Shown in pieces: positions 30,196 to 40,502 of a stretch of 64,000 nucleotides of DNA. The notes under the pieces were generated by a model. It saw nothing but the letters and a program-made list of their open reading frames with translations. It was not told the DNA's origin and searched no databases. The position numbers were made by a program, and so were the translations under genes. The DNA is from Diplonema japonicum (Eukaryota; Euglenozoa; Diplonemea; Diplonemida; Diplonemidae), in assembly GCA_964019335.1 (NCBI GenBank), contig OZ025685.1, forward strand, positions 517,589 to 581,588. The letters run 5' to 3'. Within the stretch, counting starts at the first letter, position 1. Every line of letters starts with the position of its first letter.

Positions 30196-31620
30196 ATGAC
30201 GCTCATCGCTCCGGACGCTAGGGCGAGTGCTACAATCTACACAAGCGGTCGTGAAGTGCTTGATGATAGTCTCATTAAGTGGAACGTGGCCTCCTCGTCA
30301 CAAGATGCTGCGGAGAATGCCCAAAGGCTTGCGAACTTAAGGATGCGCCTTCTGGACCAGGGGCATCACTTACCGTTGTCTCTCATTCAGCAAGAGATCC
30401 ATGACTTTAATGAGGACGAGACGCTGTCACACGACAGCCCACCGTCCGGAGAAACGGACGTAGGACACACCATACCGCCTATACGGGTGAGCTTCAAAGA
30501 AGTCAGCGTGGGTGGGGGCACACTTACCTCTGAGAGGTGGTACCCATGTGTCCCTGAAGTAGAGTACTCTAAGCAAGCTGTTGTCATCGACTACACTTCG
30601 AAAGGAAAATCAAAGGACTTGTCGCTTCTTGCTCAAGAATACGAAGCCATCGAGGCCGTGGAAAGCCCGTTAGGCTTTGGTGCTCTCGGTACACCACAAC
30701 CGTACGTGAGGCGGTCCCTCACTAGTTTCGACCCTCGGGGGCGAAGGTCCACCAGGACAGGCGTCAATATGCCGACTATGAAAGACACATTGCTGAAGAA
30801 TGCACCATGGGTACCGAAGGAACCGCCTTATGTTCCACCACCACCGCCACCAGAGCCGAGCACTAGCATAGATATGCCGCGGCAGGGGATAGACGGGACG
30901 CGGGTAGAGGGCATTATCAGTGAGCTGCAACAAAACTCTCGCCTTACGTCTGTTGACCTGTCGTACAACCCAGGGATCGGGGATGCGGGTGTTGTGGCGA
31001 TCGCTGGAAGCCTCATGGCGCACAAGGGAATCAGGAGAGTGAAGATGATCGGGTGCTGCATTGGCGACCCTGGTGCGTCGGAGCTTGCAAACTGGTTCCA
31101 CGAAACACAAGCGGTAGAGCTAGACCTGAGATGGAACGGGATCTGCAAGGCCGGTTCATACTTGATGAAGAAGAAGCTAGATTACACCTCCACACTCAGC
31201 AATCTTAAACTTTCTGACACAAAAATACAGTTCTTTGTGCAGCGCAAAGACGACGAGAAGCTGGGGTTGCGCGTGAACCAAGCAGCCATGATCGAACAGG
31301 TCTTCCCACACACACCAGCTGCCAATGCTGAGCGGTACGTGGAGGAGGAGGAAGAAGAGGAAGAGGAAGAGGTAGAGGAGCAAGAAGCTCGCGAAACAGC
31401 ACTGATACCTGGCATGGTCATCTGCGCTGTCAACAACAAGCGTACAGTTACCGATCGGGATGTCCTGACAGCGGTGGATAAGGCAGATGATGAGATCATC
31501 ATAACAGTGAGGTCGAACAGAGTGCCTAGGAAGATCTTGCGGAGAATAGGAAAGAAGTTGGAAAACAATGAGGTAGATGAAGAAGAGGAGGAAGAGGAAG
31601 AGGAGCAGCCTGAGCAGTAG
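30196..31620 (+). CDS. Leucine-rich repeat and PDZ-domain protein
   Basis: The ATG at 30196 lies seven bases after a caccacag acceptor; the product is 474 aa. A Pro run (YVPPPPPPEPS, about 217-227) precedes ribonuclease-inhibitor-like LRRs at about 232-335 (TSVDLSYNPGIGDAGV, AVELDLRWNGI). A PDZ fold follows (FFVQRKDDEKLGLRV..., PGMVICAVNNKRTVTDRDV, about 345-445). The PDZ domain is interrupted after its second strand by a Glu-rich insertion (EEEEEEEEEEVEEQE). A second acidic run forms the C-terminus. The combination suggests a scaffold that docks partner tails; such LRR proteins are common in flagella, but the function here is unproven. Confidence 0.8.
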   Translation: MTLIAPDARASATIYTSGREVLDDSLIKWNVASSSQDAAENAQRLANLRMRLLDQGHHLPLSLIQQEIHDFNEDETLSHDSPPSGETDVGHTIPPIRVSFKEVSVGGGTLTSERWYPCVPEVEYSKQAVVIDYTSKGKSKDLSLLAQEYEAIEAVESPLGFGALGTPQPYVRRSLTSFDPRGRRSTRTGVNMPTMKDTLLKNAPWVPKEPPYVPPPPPPEPSTSIDMPRQGIDGTRVEGIISELQQNSRLTSVDLSYNPGIGDAGVVAIAGSLMAHKGIRRVKMIGCCIGDPGASELANWFHETQAVELDLRWNGICKAGSYLMKKKLDYTSTLSNLKLSDTKIQFFVQRKDDEKLGLRVNQAAMIEQVFPHTPAANAERYVEEEEEEEEEEVEEQEARETALIPGMVICAVNNKRTVTDRDVLTAVDKADDEIIITVRSNRVPRKILRRIGKKLENNEVDEEEEEEEEEQPEQ

Positions 31621-31705
31621 ATTGTTATTAGTATTTTTATCTTAGAAATGTTATTGTTATTGTTATAATTATGGTGCTGATTTTGTAACTTTCATGCAGT
31701 GACAT

Positions 31706-34700
31706 ATGAAAACATGGGTACTGCTGGCTGCAATAACTGCCGTCAGCGGCACGGAAACTATTGCCTTTAGCAACAACGTGCTGTCAAACAGCGGGCAAGG
31801 CTTCGCAACGGTGAATATACCACTTCCAGAAATACAGATTGAACTTCGTGACCAACAAGGTGTGCGGGCAACGGGCCATGGGAGTGTCAGGGTAGAGGCG
31901 GAGTCTGTCCCTGCAAGCACTCTTGTTGGGAACGTGGTGGAGGTAGTGAATGGTTTAGCGAGGTTCACGTCCCTCATGTTCACGGAGCAGGTGTCGCTCC
32001 CCGTGCTTAGATTCAAGGCTGTCACTTCCCTGCCGTATTCTGTGAATGGCTTTACGATAACTACAGGCACCATCGTGTTGTCGCCCACTTTGCAACCGGC
32101 ATATGGACTGCGTTTCCTCGTACCTCCCCCCACTACGGTGCAGCATGGTGCTCCTTTCAGTGTCCAGATTGAAGCTGTCAACTCTGCCCACCAGCCGGAT
32201 GTCACTGTGACAGGCGGCACTGTGGTTGCCACTTCAACTCAAACCTTGACTGGGACCACTTCTACCTTCGTGTCTGGTATCTCATCCTTCAATAGCCTGG
32301 CAGTGACACAGTACACGCAGCAGCCTGTCCGCATCACGTTCACCATCCAGAACCCGGCAAATCCTCGTATACATTTGGAGACACTGGTACACGAGCTTAC
32401 GTTGACAGTCAGCCCAATGCATAGCTTGGTGTTCGACACCAGCGGCAGCTGGAAGGCAGAGGGTGAAGTGGTTCCCATTAGGCACGACACTGTGACCCAG
32501 CCGCCAGCAGTCGTCAGAATGCTGGATTCTGCAGGGCAGCTCAGTGACGTGGAGGGCACTGTGACAGTGACAAGTAACTCCGGAACAGGGTTGCCTTTGC
32601 AGGTGTTTGGCGGCTCCGAAGCGCTGTCGAACGGGAGGGCGACTTTTTCGTCACTCAAGGTGACCACATACTACGAAGGGCTTCAAGAAGCACAATTCAC
32701 CTTCACGCTCGGCACTTTAGGGCCACTGAAAACAGGTCTTAACCCTCTCACAATGGGTGCTTTCTCGTTGCGTTTCCTTCCATCGAATCAAATCTTCAAT
32801 GCCGAAGGTACAACAGCATCTGTAACACAGGGAGCTGCCCTTGCACCATTCACGGTGCAGCTGCTGGATAGCAACGGGAATGTAGACGCAACAGCTACAG
32901 ATATACAGATTGACGCGCTGTTGAACGACAGCAGCGTTGTTGGCACCGTACCTGTAGTGGGCGGATCTGCTTCCTTCTCTGCCTTGAACTTGGGTGCTGT
33001 CTCAGGGCCGGTCTTCCTCACCTTTAAGGCACGGTCACTGTCTTCAACCCTGTTGGTGGTATCGCGTGACATGAAGCTGAAAACGGGCACAGTGACAGTG
33101 CACCCGTTGGGCAACCGCATAGCTTTCGGAGGGTTTTCAACAGGGTCTCATGTAACGCAAGAAGGGCAAACCTTCACGGTGAACCAGAATGGTGTCATCC
33201 CGGATATTAAAGTACTTCTCTATGACGGAAGCGGCAACGTAGACACTACAACGAGCGCAACTGTAGTAGTAAGTAGCACTGTTGGGGCGCTGCAATCACC
33301 GTCAGGAGGAACCCAGGTTCAATTCAACAACGGCGTTGCCACTTTCACGGGTCTATCCTTTGCAAATGTCCCGACAGAGGCTAAGCTGGTCTTCACGCTG
33401 ACGACGACTGGCCTCCCCGCCACTGGCACCTCTATATCCACTGGGATCATCACTGTAAGAGGGCAGCCACATCACTTGGAACGTTATTTGCCATATCCAA
33501 CTGGTGCCGTTCTAGGTGTGCCGACGGAGCTGCAAATTGCTGTTGTCGATGAAAATGGCACGCCTGTCGACAGCACTGCCTTCTCTGCACCTACTTTGTC
33601 GCTGAGTGGCAGTGGGGTCACTCCAGGCACGTGGCCTACGGGAATGATCACTCCAATCAGGTTCACATTGGGCCCTCCTCTTATTACTGGTGACACGGCC
33701 AGACTGACTGTGACACCGACGCTTGCAGGTACCACCTTTACGCCACCCACACTTGAGATACTGTTGTCGGTGAGCAACGTCACCAACGAAGTGGACCACG
33801 CAAGCTTCATCGACCCTTACTCCGTTCCGACAGTTGTGAAGTTGAGAGAAAAGCAATCTGTCAGGGTGGCTATGCTAGATGCTGCCTCATCGCCTGCTGT
33901 TGACGGCGATGCTGCTTATGTTGTCGTGTCGGAAGCCTCTGGGCCCGCCAACGGCGTGGTCATGCTGCCATATGACAGAATGGTGGGCGGCATCCAGACC
34001 GTAGAGTTCGAGTTCAGGGGCACTGTGAGAGACACGACAGCTACCTTCAGCACTAATCTACCAGGGTCCACCATACTCGATATCACGAGAGCCTACCGCT
34101 TGCTTCCAGGCCCCGCGTCTCGCATTGAGATAACAAGCATTACGAACCAGCTGCCTGTCACGTCATCCAACCCAACCGTTGCCATGGGGAGCACTGTGGA
34201 CATCAATTACAACATTTTGGACTTAGACGGTAACAAAGTGACAGAAACACATACCGTTTCCGGAGCGGGTGACAGTGTCAGTCAGGTGCGGGCACAACCG
34301 GCTGTCGGCGGCGAGGGTTCAGTAAGCTTGAGGTTTGAGGGACAGGTTGACAGTGAGAGAAAGGTGATCCTGAGCATTAGTACTCCAAGCATACAAACGG
34401 AGCAGCTCTTCAATGTTGTTGCAGGGAAGGCGCACCATATTTCTGTCGATGTGCCGACTGAGGTTGTTTCAGGAGCGACTGTGTCAGCATTGGTAACGGT
34501 TCTAGACGAATTTAACAACTTGGCAAGAGATGCAGATACTACAGGCATCCTCGTTGCAGCCCAGCAGCACACTGTTCAAATTGCATCACCTGCAAGCCTC
34601 ACTTCTCCGTCTGTGTTAACCGTCCGTTTAGCGCTATCAGGGGCTCCTGGCGTGGCGAGTGTAGTTTTCACACCGATGCTTGCGGGCGTCACTTTCAGCC

Positions 34701-37700
34701 CCTCAACCGTCTCCACGGACATCACTGTGCTTGTGCTGCAACACGGCATCAAGTTCGACGAGGTTTTCGGCCCAGTCCGTGAACAAGGGATGGCATTCAC
34801 AGCCACCGTCGGTGAGGCCATCTCACCCCCTATCACTGTCAACGTGCTAGACTCTGCAGGTTCTTTGGACACCTCGTCAAGCAAAGTACTCATTAGGGCA
34901 TCCGTTGCAGGTGCTCCTGAGCAGGTCCTTGCGAATACCGATGCTTCAGTGGTGAACGGACGAGCAGTTTTCAGCTCTTTGATGTTCACAAAGTCGACTG
35001 TCGCGTCGCCTCAGATCACCTTCACAGCGATTCAAGACCCGCCTGCGCAAGCAGTTGCTCCTCTTGCTGCAGGCAAGACGCTCCTCACAGGGACTGTAGC
35101 ACTTATCCACAAAGCACATGATTTAAAGTTCCAGAGCACCGGTTCTGTGTTTGCCTATGCAGGACAGACTCTGTCAGGCATACAGTATGTGCCGTTAGGG
35201 AAGATTGTTGTGGTTGTAGTAGACAGTGAGGGTGCGGTGGACACCACTGTGGGCGGAGATGGGATCACCGCTATCGCAACGCCATCGCAGGGGACTGTGA
35301 CGGGTAATACGGTGCCTGTTGTCATGGGCGTTGCGGTATTCGAGCGACTTGCCTTCGCAACAACTCCAGTAGAACCTGTCCTTACTTTTAGGATACAAGG
35401 GCTTGCTGCGTCTCTCTCTGTTAGCGGGAAAACTCTCTTAACAGGCGTCATCAGCATCCTCAGGGCACCCAGGTCGGTCAATGTCACTGTCGACTCTCTA
35501 GTACCAAGCACCTACAGCCCTGGCTACCTCGTACTCGGTGAGAGCAACACAGTACCTGTCGACGTACTGAACGACCAGAATACCCCTGCAGCTATTCCAG
35601 GTGACATGACTGTGCATGCCTCTTCAAGCCTTGCCATGGTGTCATCAGATCCTGTGCAGAGTGGGTCGCGCTTCAATGTACATCTAAAGCCCTTCAGCTT
35701 AGGTACGGCCAATGTAGTGTTCACCCCTTCAGCTTCGTTCATCCAATTCAATCCTGCGGCACTAGTTAAGGAGTACAGCATATGCGCAGGGGGTGTCGCA
35801 AGTGTTGTGTTTGATGAGAACACGCCTTCTGAGTTGGAGCAAGGGACAAGTACCGCTATCACCCTGCACGCGGTGGACAACGGGGGCAACAGACTGTCGT
35901 CAACCTGGTCTCAGGGTTGCCGCGAGGCGTACAGATCGCTGGGTCTAGCTCCGCCTTACGCCACTGACATTGCATCGACAGCAGCCGGAACAGGGCTACG
36001 CATGGGCGATGCTACATCTCAGAATACAAATGGCACTATTACTGTCTCGCTTTTTGCAGAGCAAGTACTCTCCGAGACGCTGGCAACGTTTAGTTTCAAT
36101 GGCGCACCCTCTTCTGTGACAGACCTCACACGCTCCTTCAGCATTGTGCAAGCAGTGCCTACAAAGCTCGGAGTAGACCCTGCGCAGGGAGAGGTTGAAT
36201 CGGGCGCCAGTATACAGTACCGTGTAGAAGTACAGAGCAAAAGTGGACAACTCATATCATCTGCAGATGATACCCAGGTTGTTGTGACGGGTGAAGGTAC
36301 GAGATTGCAGAACCAAGAAGCTCTCTCTGGAGGGGCTGCTACGTTTACGGTGACGGTCACAGGTCCACCGAGGGCGCTGACTATTACGTTCACTCCAACG
36401 AAGACTGGGATCACTTTTTCTCCTTCCAGTACCACAACGTCCGTAAACGTGAACTATGCACCTCACGACGAAGGGGTGTTTCACACGCAAATGTACCAGA
36501 TATTCCCAAACGCGCCTTTCGCATCTACTACAGAGTTCCAAAGAGCTCTTGCTGCAAGGTTGACCACGCTGAGCGCAGGTCCTCAGTATTGCCCTGTAAA
36601 CGAAGTCTGCAGAGAACTGCAAGAAGCTAATGTCAGAGTAATCCCTCAAGAGCAATGGCCTGTCCCCCCTGTAGGCAATGCTACAGCACCAAACAACCTA
36701 CCAAGTGCGAGGGGGTACGTTGTGCAGCTCGTAAACGTTGAGGAAACACAAGTGTCTCGCATAGAAGCGGCCCTTGCTAATGCTCATTTGCCCGCCCTCA
36801 ATCAGTTCCCTTCACTGCAGCACAGCTCAGAGCCTGTTAAGTTCCTTGGCTACAACGTTCTGGACACGCCCCTCGGTGTGCCTTGCACGTCGCTTCAGAA
36901 TGAGACGGCATGTCTTGCCAACCGATGTAAGTGGGACGCAGCATCAGTAGCATGCACCCAGAACTGCTCCGTGGCCACCACTGCACCAGCGTGCTCTCTT
37001 CTTTCGGCTTGTTCTTGGAATAAGATGAACAACATTTGCAGCGAGAGCCGCGACCCAGATGGAGGGTTTTTCGATGACCCTTTTGGGCAGGACTGGTGGA
37101 TCTTGCTGCTCATTGGTGCGCTTCTATTGATGCTGTGTTGTGCATGTGCACTTTGCTATAGAATGATGTTCAACAAGCCTGAGGAGCGGGACAGTGGTAA
37201 GCAGGATCCTGTGCAAGAGGAGCCGCAAAGGATGCATCGGGTGGACAGTGTTGTTGTGGTGCCACAGGAGGACTACAGTTACCCTGTCAAGCAGAACCCA
37301 CTGTATGTATTTGACGACACCGCCCCACCTCAGCGTGGGGTGTCATTTAGCGAACCACCACCGCCGCCGCCGCGACAGCTCACCGAGAGGGAGAAGCTTG
37401 AGGCAGCCCTGAAGAAGGTCGACGGCATGATTACATACATCGATGAGAAGGAGGCAACACGATACCCACCGGGGCGCGGGCACGTTGAAAGGAACTCGTA
37501 CACAGTGCACGAACCATACGAACAGGCATCTTTCTCACCCCAACCTGCTCCGAGCGGGACTCCTGACGACCACGAGCCGCAACCGTCACAGCGGCAACCC
37601 GAGAAGATGCCGCGGTCACAGCAGTACCGAATGCCGGAACCAGAGATGCGTTTTTTAGAAAGCCCAGTACGTACGGCCAGCCGTTTAAGAGTAGCCCCAT

Positions 37701-37795
37701 CGAACAGCCCCCCACCCGACGCAGTTAGTGCAACTGGTTCGGCACTTACGGTGGACGGTGATGGCAACGTTGTGGAGAGAAATAAGTTCACTTAG
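31706..37795 (+). CDS. Giant type I surface protein with repeated beta-sandwich domains
   Basis: The 2029-aa protein has a signal peptide (MKTWVLLAAITAVSG) and a long Thr/Ser/Val-rich ectodomain. A Cys-rich juxtamembrane part follows, with two C-x-W units (ANRCKWDAAS, LLSACSWNKM), then one TM segment at about 1798-1822 (WWILLLIGALLLMLCCACALC) and a cytoplasmic tail of about 200 aa. Two repeat motifs recur: NGxAxFxSLxF with LxDSxGxVDT about seven times, and a TPxxxGxxFxPS block about four times, consistent with tandem Ig/filamin-like sandwiches. The tail has a Pro run (PPPPPPRQL) and Arg/Pro-rich stretches. It is likely a glycosylated adhesion or coat protein. No named family was recognised. 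Confidence 0.85.
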   Translation: MKTWVLLAAITAVSGTETIAFSNNVLSNSGQGFATVNIPLPEIQIELRDQQGVRATGHGSVRVEAESVPASTLVGNVVEVVNGLARFTSLMFTEQVSLPVLRFKAVTSLPYSVNGFTITTGTIVLSPTLQPAYGLRFLVPPPTTVQHGAPFSVQIEAVNSAHQPDVTVTGGTVVATSTQTLTGTTSTFVSGISSFNSLAVTQYTQQPVRITFTIQNPANPRIHLETLVHELTLTVSPMHSLVFDTSGSWKAEGEVVPIRHDTVTQPPAVVRMLDSAGQLSDVEGTVTVTSNSGTGLPLQVFGGSEALSNGRATFSSLKVTTYYEGLQEAQFTFTLGTLGPLKTGLNPLTMGAFSLRFLPSNQIFNAEGTTASVTQGAALAPFTVQLLDSNGNVDATATDIQIDALLNDSSVVGTVPVVGGSASFSALNLGAVSGPVFLTFKARSLSSTLLVVSRDMKLKTGTVTVHPLGNRIAFGGFSTGSHVTQEGQTFTVNQNGVIPDIKVLLYDGSGNVDTTTSATVVVSSTVGALQSPSGGTQVQFNNGVATFTGLSFANVPTEAKLVFTLTTTGLPATGTSISTGIITVRGQPHHLERYLPYPTGAVLGVPTELQIAVVDENGTPVDSTAFSAPTLSLSGSGVTPGTWPTGMITPIRFTLGPPLITGDTARLTVTPTLAGTTFTPPTLEILLSVSNVTNEVDHASFIDPYSVPTVVKLREKQSVRVAMLDAASSPAVDGDAAYVVVSEASGPANGVVMLPYDRMVGGIQTVEFEFRGTVRDTTATFSTNLPGSTILDITRAYRLLPGPASRIEITSITNQLPVTSSNPTVAMGSTVDINYNILDLDGNKVTETHTVSGAGDSVSQVRAQPAVGGEGSVSLRFEGQVDSERKVILSISTPSIQTEQLFNVVAGKAHHISVDVPTEVVSGATVSALVTVLDEFNNLARDADTTGILVAAQQHTVQIASPASLTSPSVLTVRLALSGAPGVASVVFTPMLAGVTFSPSTVSTDITVLVLQHGIKFDEVFGPVREQGMAFTATVGEAISPPITVNVLDSAGSLDTSSSKVLIRASVAGAPEQVLANTDASVVNGRAVFSSLMFTKSTVASPQITFTAIQDPPAQAVAPLAAGKTLLTGTVALIHKAHDLKFQSTGSVFAYAGQTLSGIQYVPLGKIVVVVVDSEGAVDTTVGGDGITAIATPSQGTVTGNTVPVVMGVAVFERLAFATTPVEPVLTFRIQGLAASLSVSGKTLLTGVISILRAPRSVNVTVDSLVPSTYSPGYLVLGESNTVPVDVLNDQNTPAAIPGDMTVHASSSLAMVSSDPVQSGSRFNVHLKPFSLGTANVVFTPSASFIQFNPAALVKEYSICAGGVASVVFDENTPSELEQGTSTAITLHAVDNGGNRLSSTWSQGCREAYRSLGLAPPYATDIASTAAGTGLRMGDATSQNTNGTITVSLFAEQVLSETLATFSFNGAPSSVTDLTRSFSIVQAVPTKLGVDPAQGEVESGASIQYRVEVQSKSGQLISSADDTQVVVTGEGTRLQNQEALSGGAATFTVTVTGPPRALTITFTPTKTGITFSPSSTTTSVNVNYAPHDEGVFHTQMYQIFPNAPFASTTEFQRALAARLTTLSAGPQYCPVNEVCRELQEANVRVIPQEQWPVPPVGNATAPNNLPSARGYVVQLVNVEETQVSRIEAALANAHLPALNQFPSLQHSSEPVKFLGYNVLDTPLGVPCTSLQNETACLANRCKWDAASVACTQNCSVATTAPACSLLSACSWNKMNNICSESRDPDGGFFDDPFGQDWWILLLIGALLLMLCCACALCYRMMFNKPEERDSGKQDPVQEEPQRMHRVDSVVVVPQEDYSYPVKQNPLYVFDDTAPPQRGVSFSEPPPPPPRQLTEREKLEAALKKVDGMITYIDEKEATRYPPGRGHVERNSYTVHEPYEQASFSPQPAPSGTPDDHEPQPSQRQPEKMPRSQQYRMPEPEMRFLESPVRTASRLRVAPSNSPPPDAVSATGSALTVDGDGNVVERNKFT

Positions 37796-37865
37796 TAGTA
37801 TTAGATTATTGTAGACTATTGTTGTTTAAACCGCACCTTGCTATTTTGCTATATCTCCAGGTAAC

Positions 37866-38876
37866 ATGCGTTTGTTTTACGTATTCACCGCACTACTTAC
37901 AGCTGCCTCAGCAGCCTACCCAAAAGGAGCTTCCATTGACAATGCAGTGTGGAATGATGTGAACGGAAACTTTATCCACGCGCACGGCGGGCAGATAGTA
38001 GAGCACAACAACACCTTCTACCTCATCGGAACCACCCAGAAAAAAGGTTCGGCATCACTGAGTGAGGGCATCAACTGCTACTCGTCGCCTAACATGGTGA
38101 GCTGGACCTTCGAGAGGGAGATCTTCCACAACACGTCGATCGTGAGCCATGGTTCACCTCCGTGGAGGATCGAACGACCGAAGGTCGTGGTGAATGAGAA
38201 GTACAATAATTTCGTGATGTGGTTCCACTTAGACACCTCGTCCTTCGGCATACAGTCGGTGGGCGTTGCCAAGTCAAGCAGCATCTGCGGTGACTATGAG
38301 TGGGTGGGGGGCTTCCAACCCGACAACCTAGCGTCATACGACATGGGATTGTACCAGGAAGGGCCCGAGGCGTTTCTTGTGCGCAGTGTTGAGAACAAGT
38401 TCGCAGGCATCTCGCAACTGACGGACGACTACTTGAACACCACAGGGCTCACAAGCAAAGGTCCCAAGATGGAGGGTGTTACTATTTTCAAGCTGGATAC
38501 GTACTACCTTCTGGGTTCGCACCTCAGCGGGTGGGCGCCTAACCCAGCACAGCTGTGCACAACAAAAGCAACCGAACCCGCATTGCTTAAAGATGCTGTG
38601 TGGGACAACATCAATAACGACCAGTGTCCCAACCCTACAGGTAGTGGGAACACGTACAAGTCGCAGTCTACCTTCGTTCTGCGCCTTGAGGACGCCGTAA
38701 ACAAGAAATACTCATATGTGTTCATGGCAGACATTTGGGACGCCCCTAATGTGAACACAGGTGCCACCTATTTGTGGCTCCCCATCGTCTTCAACTCGAC
38801 TCATCCCGAAGCCTTCCCCCATATACCTTACATGGAGCAGTGGCGCATCGGTGACTTCGAGGTCGATATGCCATAG
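37866..38876 (+). CDS. Secreted GH43-family glycosidase, exo-1,3-galactanase-like
   Basis: The 336-aa protein has a signal peptide (MRLFYVFTALLTAASA) and the layout of a glycoside hydrolase 43 five-bladed propeller (AHGGQIVEHNNTFYLIGT, GINCYSSPNMVSWTFE, ERPKVVVNEKYNNFVMWFHL). E165 in YQEGPEAFL fits the general acid. The usual catalytic Asp near the N-terminus is absent: the site reads HAHGG. That is a known trait of the GH43 subfamily with exo-beta-1,3-galactanases, where a Gln has been proposed as base. Galactan or arabinogalactan side-chain breakdown is the likely activity. It stands alone without other carbohydrate genes, so it may act on food or the cell coat. Confidence 0.8.
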   Translation: MRLFYVFTALLTAASAAYPKGASIDNAVWNDVNGNFIHAHGGQIVEHNNTFYLIGTTQKKGSASLSEGINCYSSPNMVSWTFEREIFHNTSIVSHGSPPWRIERPKVVVNEKYNNFVMWFHLDTSSFGIQSVGVAKSSSICGDYEWVGGFQPDNLASYDMGLYQEGPEAFLVRSVENKFAGISQLTDDYLNTTGLTSKGPKMEGVTIFKLDTYYLLGSHLSGWAPNPAQLCTTKATEPALLKDAVWDNINNDQCPNPTGSGNTYKSQSTFVLRLEDAVNKKYSYVFMADIWDAPNVNTGATYLWLPIVFNSTHPEAFPHIPYMEQWRIGDFEVDMP

Positions 38877-38991
38877 CAAACCTTCCGGCAGGGATCTAGT
38901 TCCCACAACGTTTCGATTGCGTACTATATTCAAGTAACCAATTCTTCTGACAACACTTACATTATTTTCCAGACATCACAGACTAAGTAAA

Positions 38992-40104
38992 ATGTCCTTT
39001 GATCCTACGTCTATCGGCCTTTCTGAGGGTTTTGTGCTCACTAACTTCACAGAACTGAAAGGCTGAGGATGTAAGATACCTCAAGACCAGCTCTTGAGGT
39101 TGCTTAGGGCTGTGGGTGATGTTCCCGGTGAGAAGAAGAACGTGGGAATGGACTGCAGCATTGTGCCTTTGAAGAGGATTAAAGATACTTTCCTTATCTC
39201 CACTATTGATTTTTTTTACCCTTTGGTTGAAGATCCGTATGCGCAGGGCCGGATCGGGTGCGCGAACGTGTTGTCGGACATGTACAGCATGGGGATTGAC
39301 GAGGTGGACAACATGCTGATGGTGCTGGGTGCGTCGCGGGACATGCAGGAGTCGGACAGGTTCATCACCACGAAGGAGATGATGCGTGGGTTCAACGACC
39401 TTGCCGCAGAGGGGGACACGGAGGTGACGGGTGGGCAGTCTGTGCTCAACCCGTGGCCCATCATCGGAGGTGTGGCCATGGCTGTGTGCCACAAGGACGA
39501 CTTCATCAACCCCAACGGGCTGCAGCCGGGCAACGTTCTGGTGCTCACAAAGCCTTTGGGAACGCAGGTGGCTGTGAACCTGAAGCAAGCGTACAATGAC
39601 AAGAAGGCGTGCAACCCCGTGTACGAGAGGACGAAAGGCACGCTGTCGCAGGCAGACGTCGACTTGGCGTTCGGCATCGCTTCTGACAGCATGGGACACC
39701 TCAACAAGGTGGGTGCAAGGTTGATGAGGAAGCACAAGTCGACAGGTGCGACAGACGTGACGGGGTTCGGCATTCATGGGCATGCTGCCAACCTTGCAAT
39801 GGCTCAGCTGGCCGATGTTGACATTGAGGTGCACACGCTACCCATCATCAAGGGCATGGCAGGTGTTGACGACATCTTGGGCAACATGTTCAAGCTGAAG
39901 CAGGGCCTCTCGGCTGAGACATCTGGTGGACTATTCCTGGCACTTTCCTCTCTAGAAGCAGCCAACGCCTTCATCAAAGACCTGGCAGAGGAGGACAAGA
40001 CGAGAGGTTGGATCGTCGGGAATGTCGTGGCACGAAAGGGCGACATCGGCAATGCTGTCATCGAGAACCCAAAGATCATTGAAGTCGACAGTTTCTTCGC
40101 GTAG
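38992..40104 (+). CDS. selD: Selenophosphate synthetase with selenocysteine codon
   Basis: The enzyme makes selenophosphate from selenide and ATP for selenocysteine synthesis. The reading frame is interrupted only by TGA at 39064-39066, precisely at the catalytic Cys/Sec position (residue 25) in the motif KG-U-GCKIP. Read as Sec, the product is 370 aa, starting MSFDPTSIGLSEGF. Other family marks follow: MDCSIVPL, ISTIDFFYPLVEDPYAQGRIGCANVLSDMYSMG, and the AIR-synthase-like C-terminal half (TGATDVTGFG, GLSAETSGGLF). Starting after the TGA would lose the active site. The start ATG follows two acceptor AGs (38972 and 38981). It implies that the organism has Sec-insertion machinery. Confidence 0.95.
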
Positions 40105-40502
40105 ACAGGTTGCAACAGCAGGCTGTCCACCAGTAACAAGACGGCCTTCCTTTGATGCTACTTGGGCGGGAGGAAAAAAAAGAAAAACAGAAAAAGAAGG
40201 AAGAAAAAAAAAAGAAAACAAAGCGAAATAATAAAATAAGAACTTGTGTGCGCATCAAACCGAGATTCGTGTATTATCTTTCCGTGGAGAGTAGAGCAAG
40301 CAGGACGCAGCCCTTCCATTGTGACGCCACTAAGACATAAAGCATGACATGAATTAAATGTAAAGTGCTTCTCTTTGGGGCTGAATGGGCATGCGGGCAG
40401 ATGTTTTCCTTGCTTTTTATTTCCTCCCCGTCCTTGGCAGGATTCCTAATATTCACAGGATATTTTATCTCGAAAATTAATTTTTAACAAAAAAAAAGAA
40501 AA
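40105..40502. other. 3' region of selD and spacer
   Basis: This is the 3' UTR where a SECIS element should lie. A-rich stretches cover 40175-40235. The segment around 40340-40425 has TGA/AA combinations and short complementary arms (gcatg/catgc), but I could not build a convincing quartet-containing hairpin by eye. An acceptor-like cacag precedes the next gene at about 40460. Confidence 0.5.

Noticed and set aside
40340-40425. Possible SECIS for selD
   Set aside because: Short complementary arms exist but the non-Watson-Crick quartet and AA apical loop could not be placed together with confidence.
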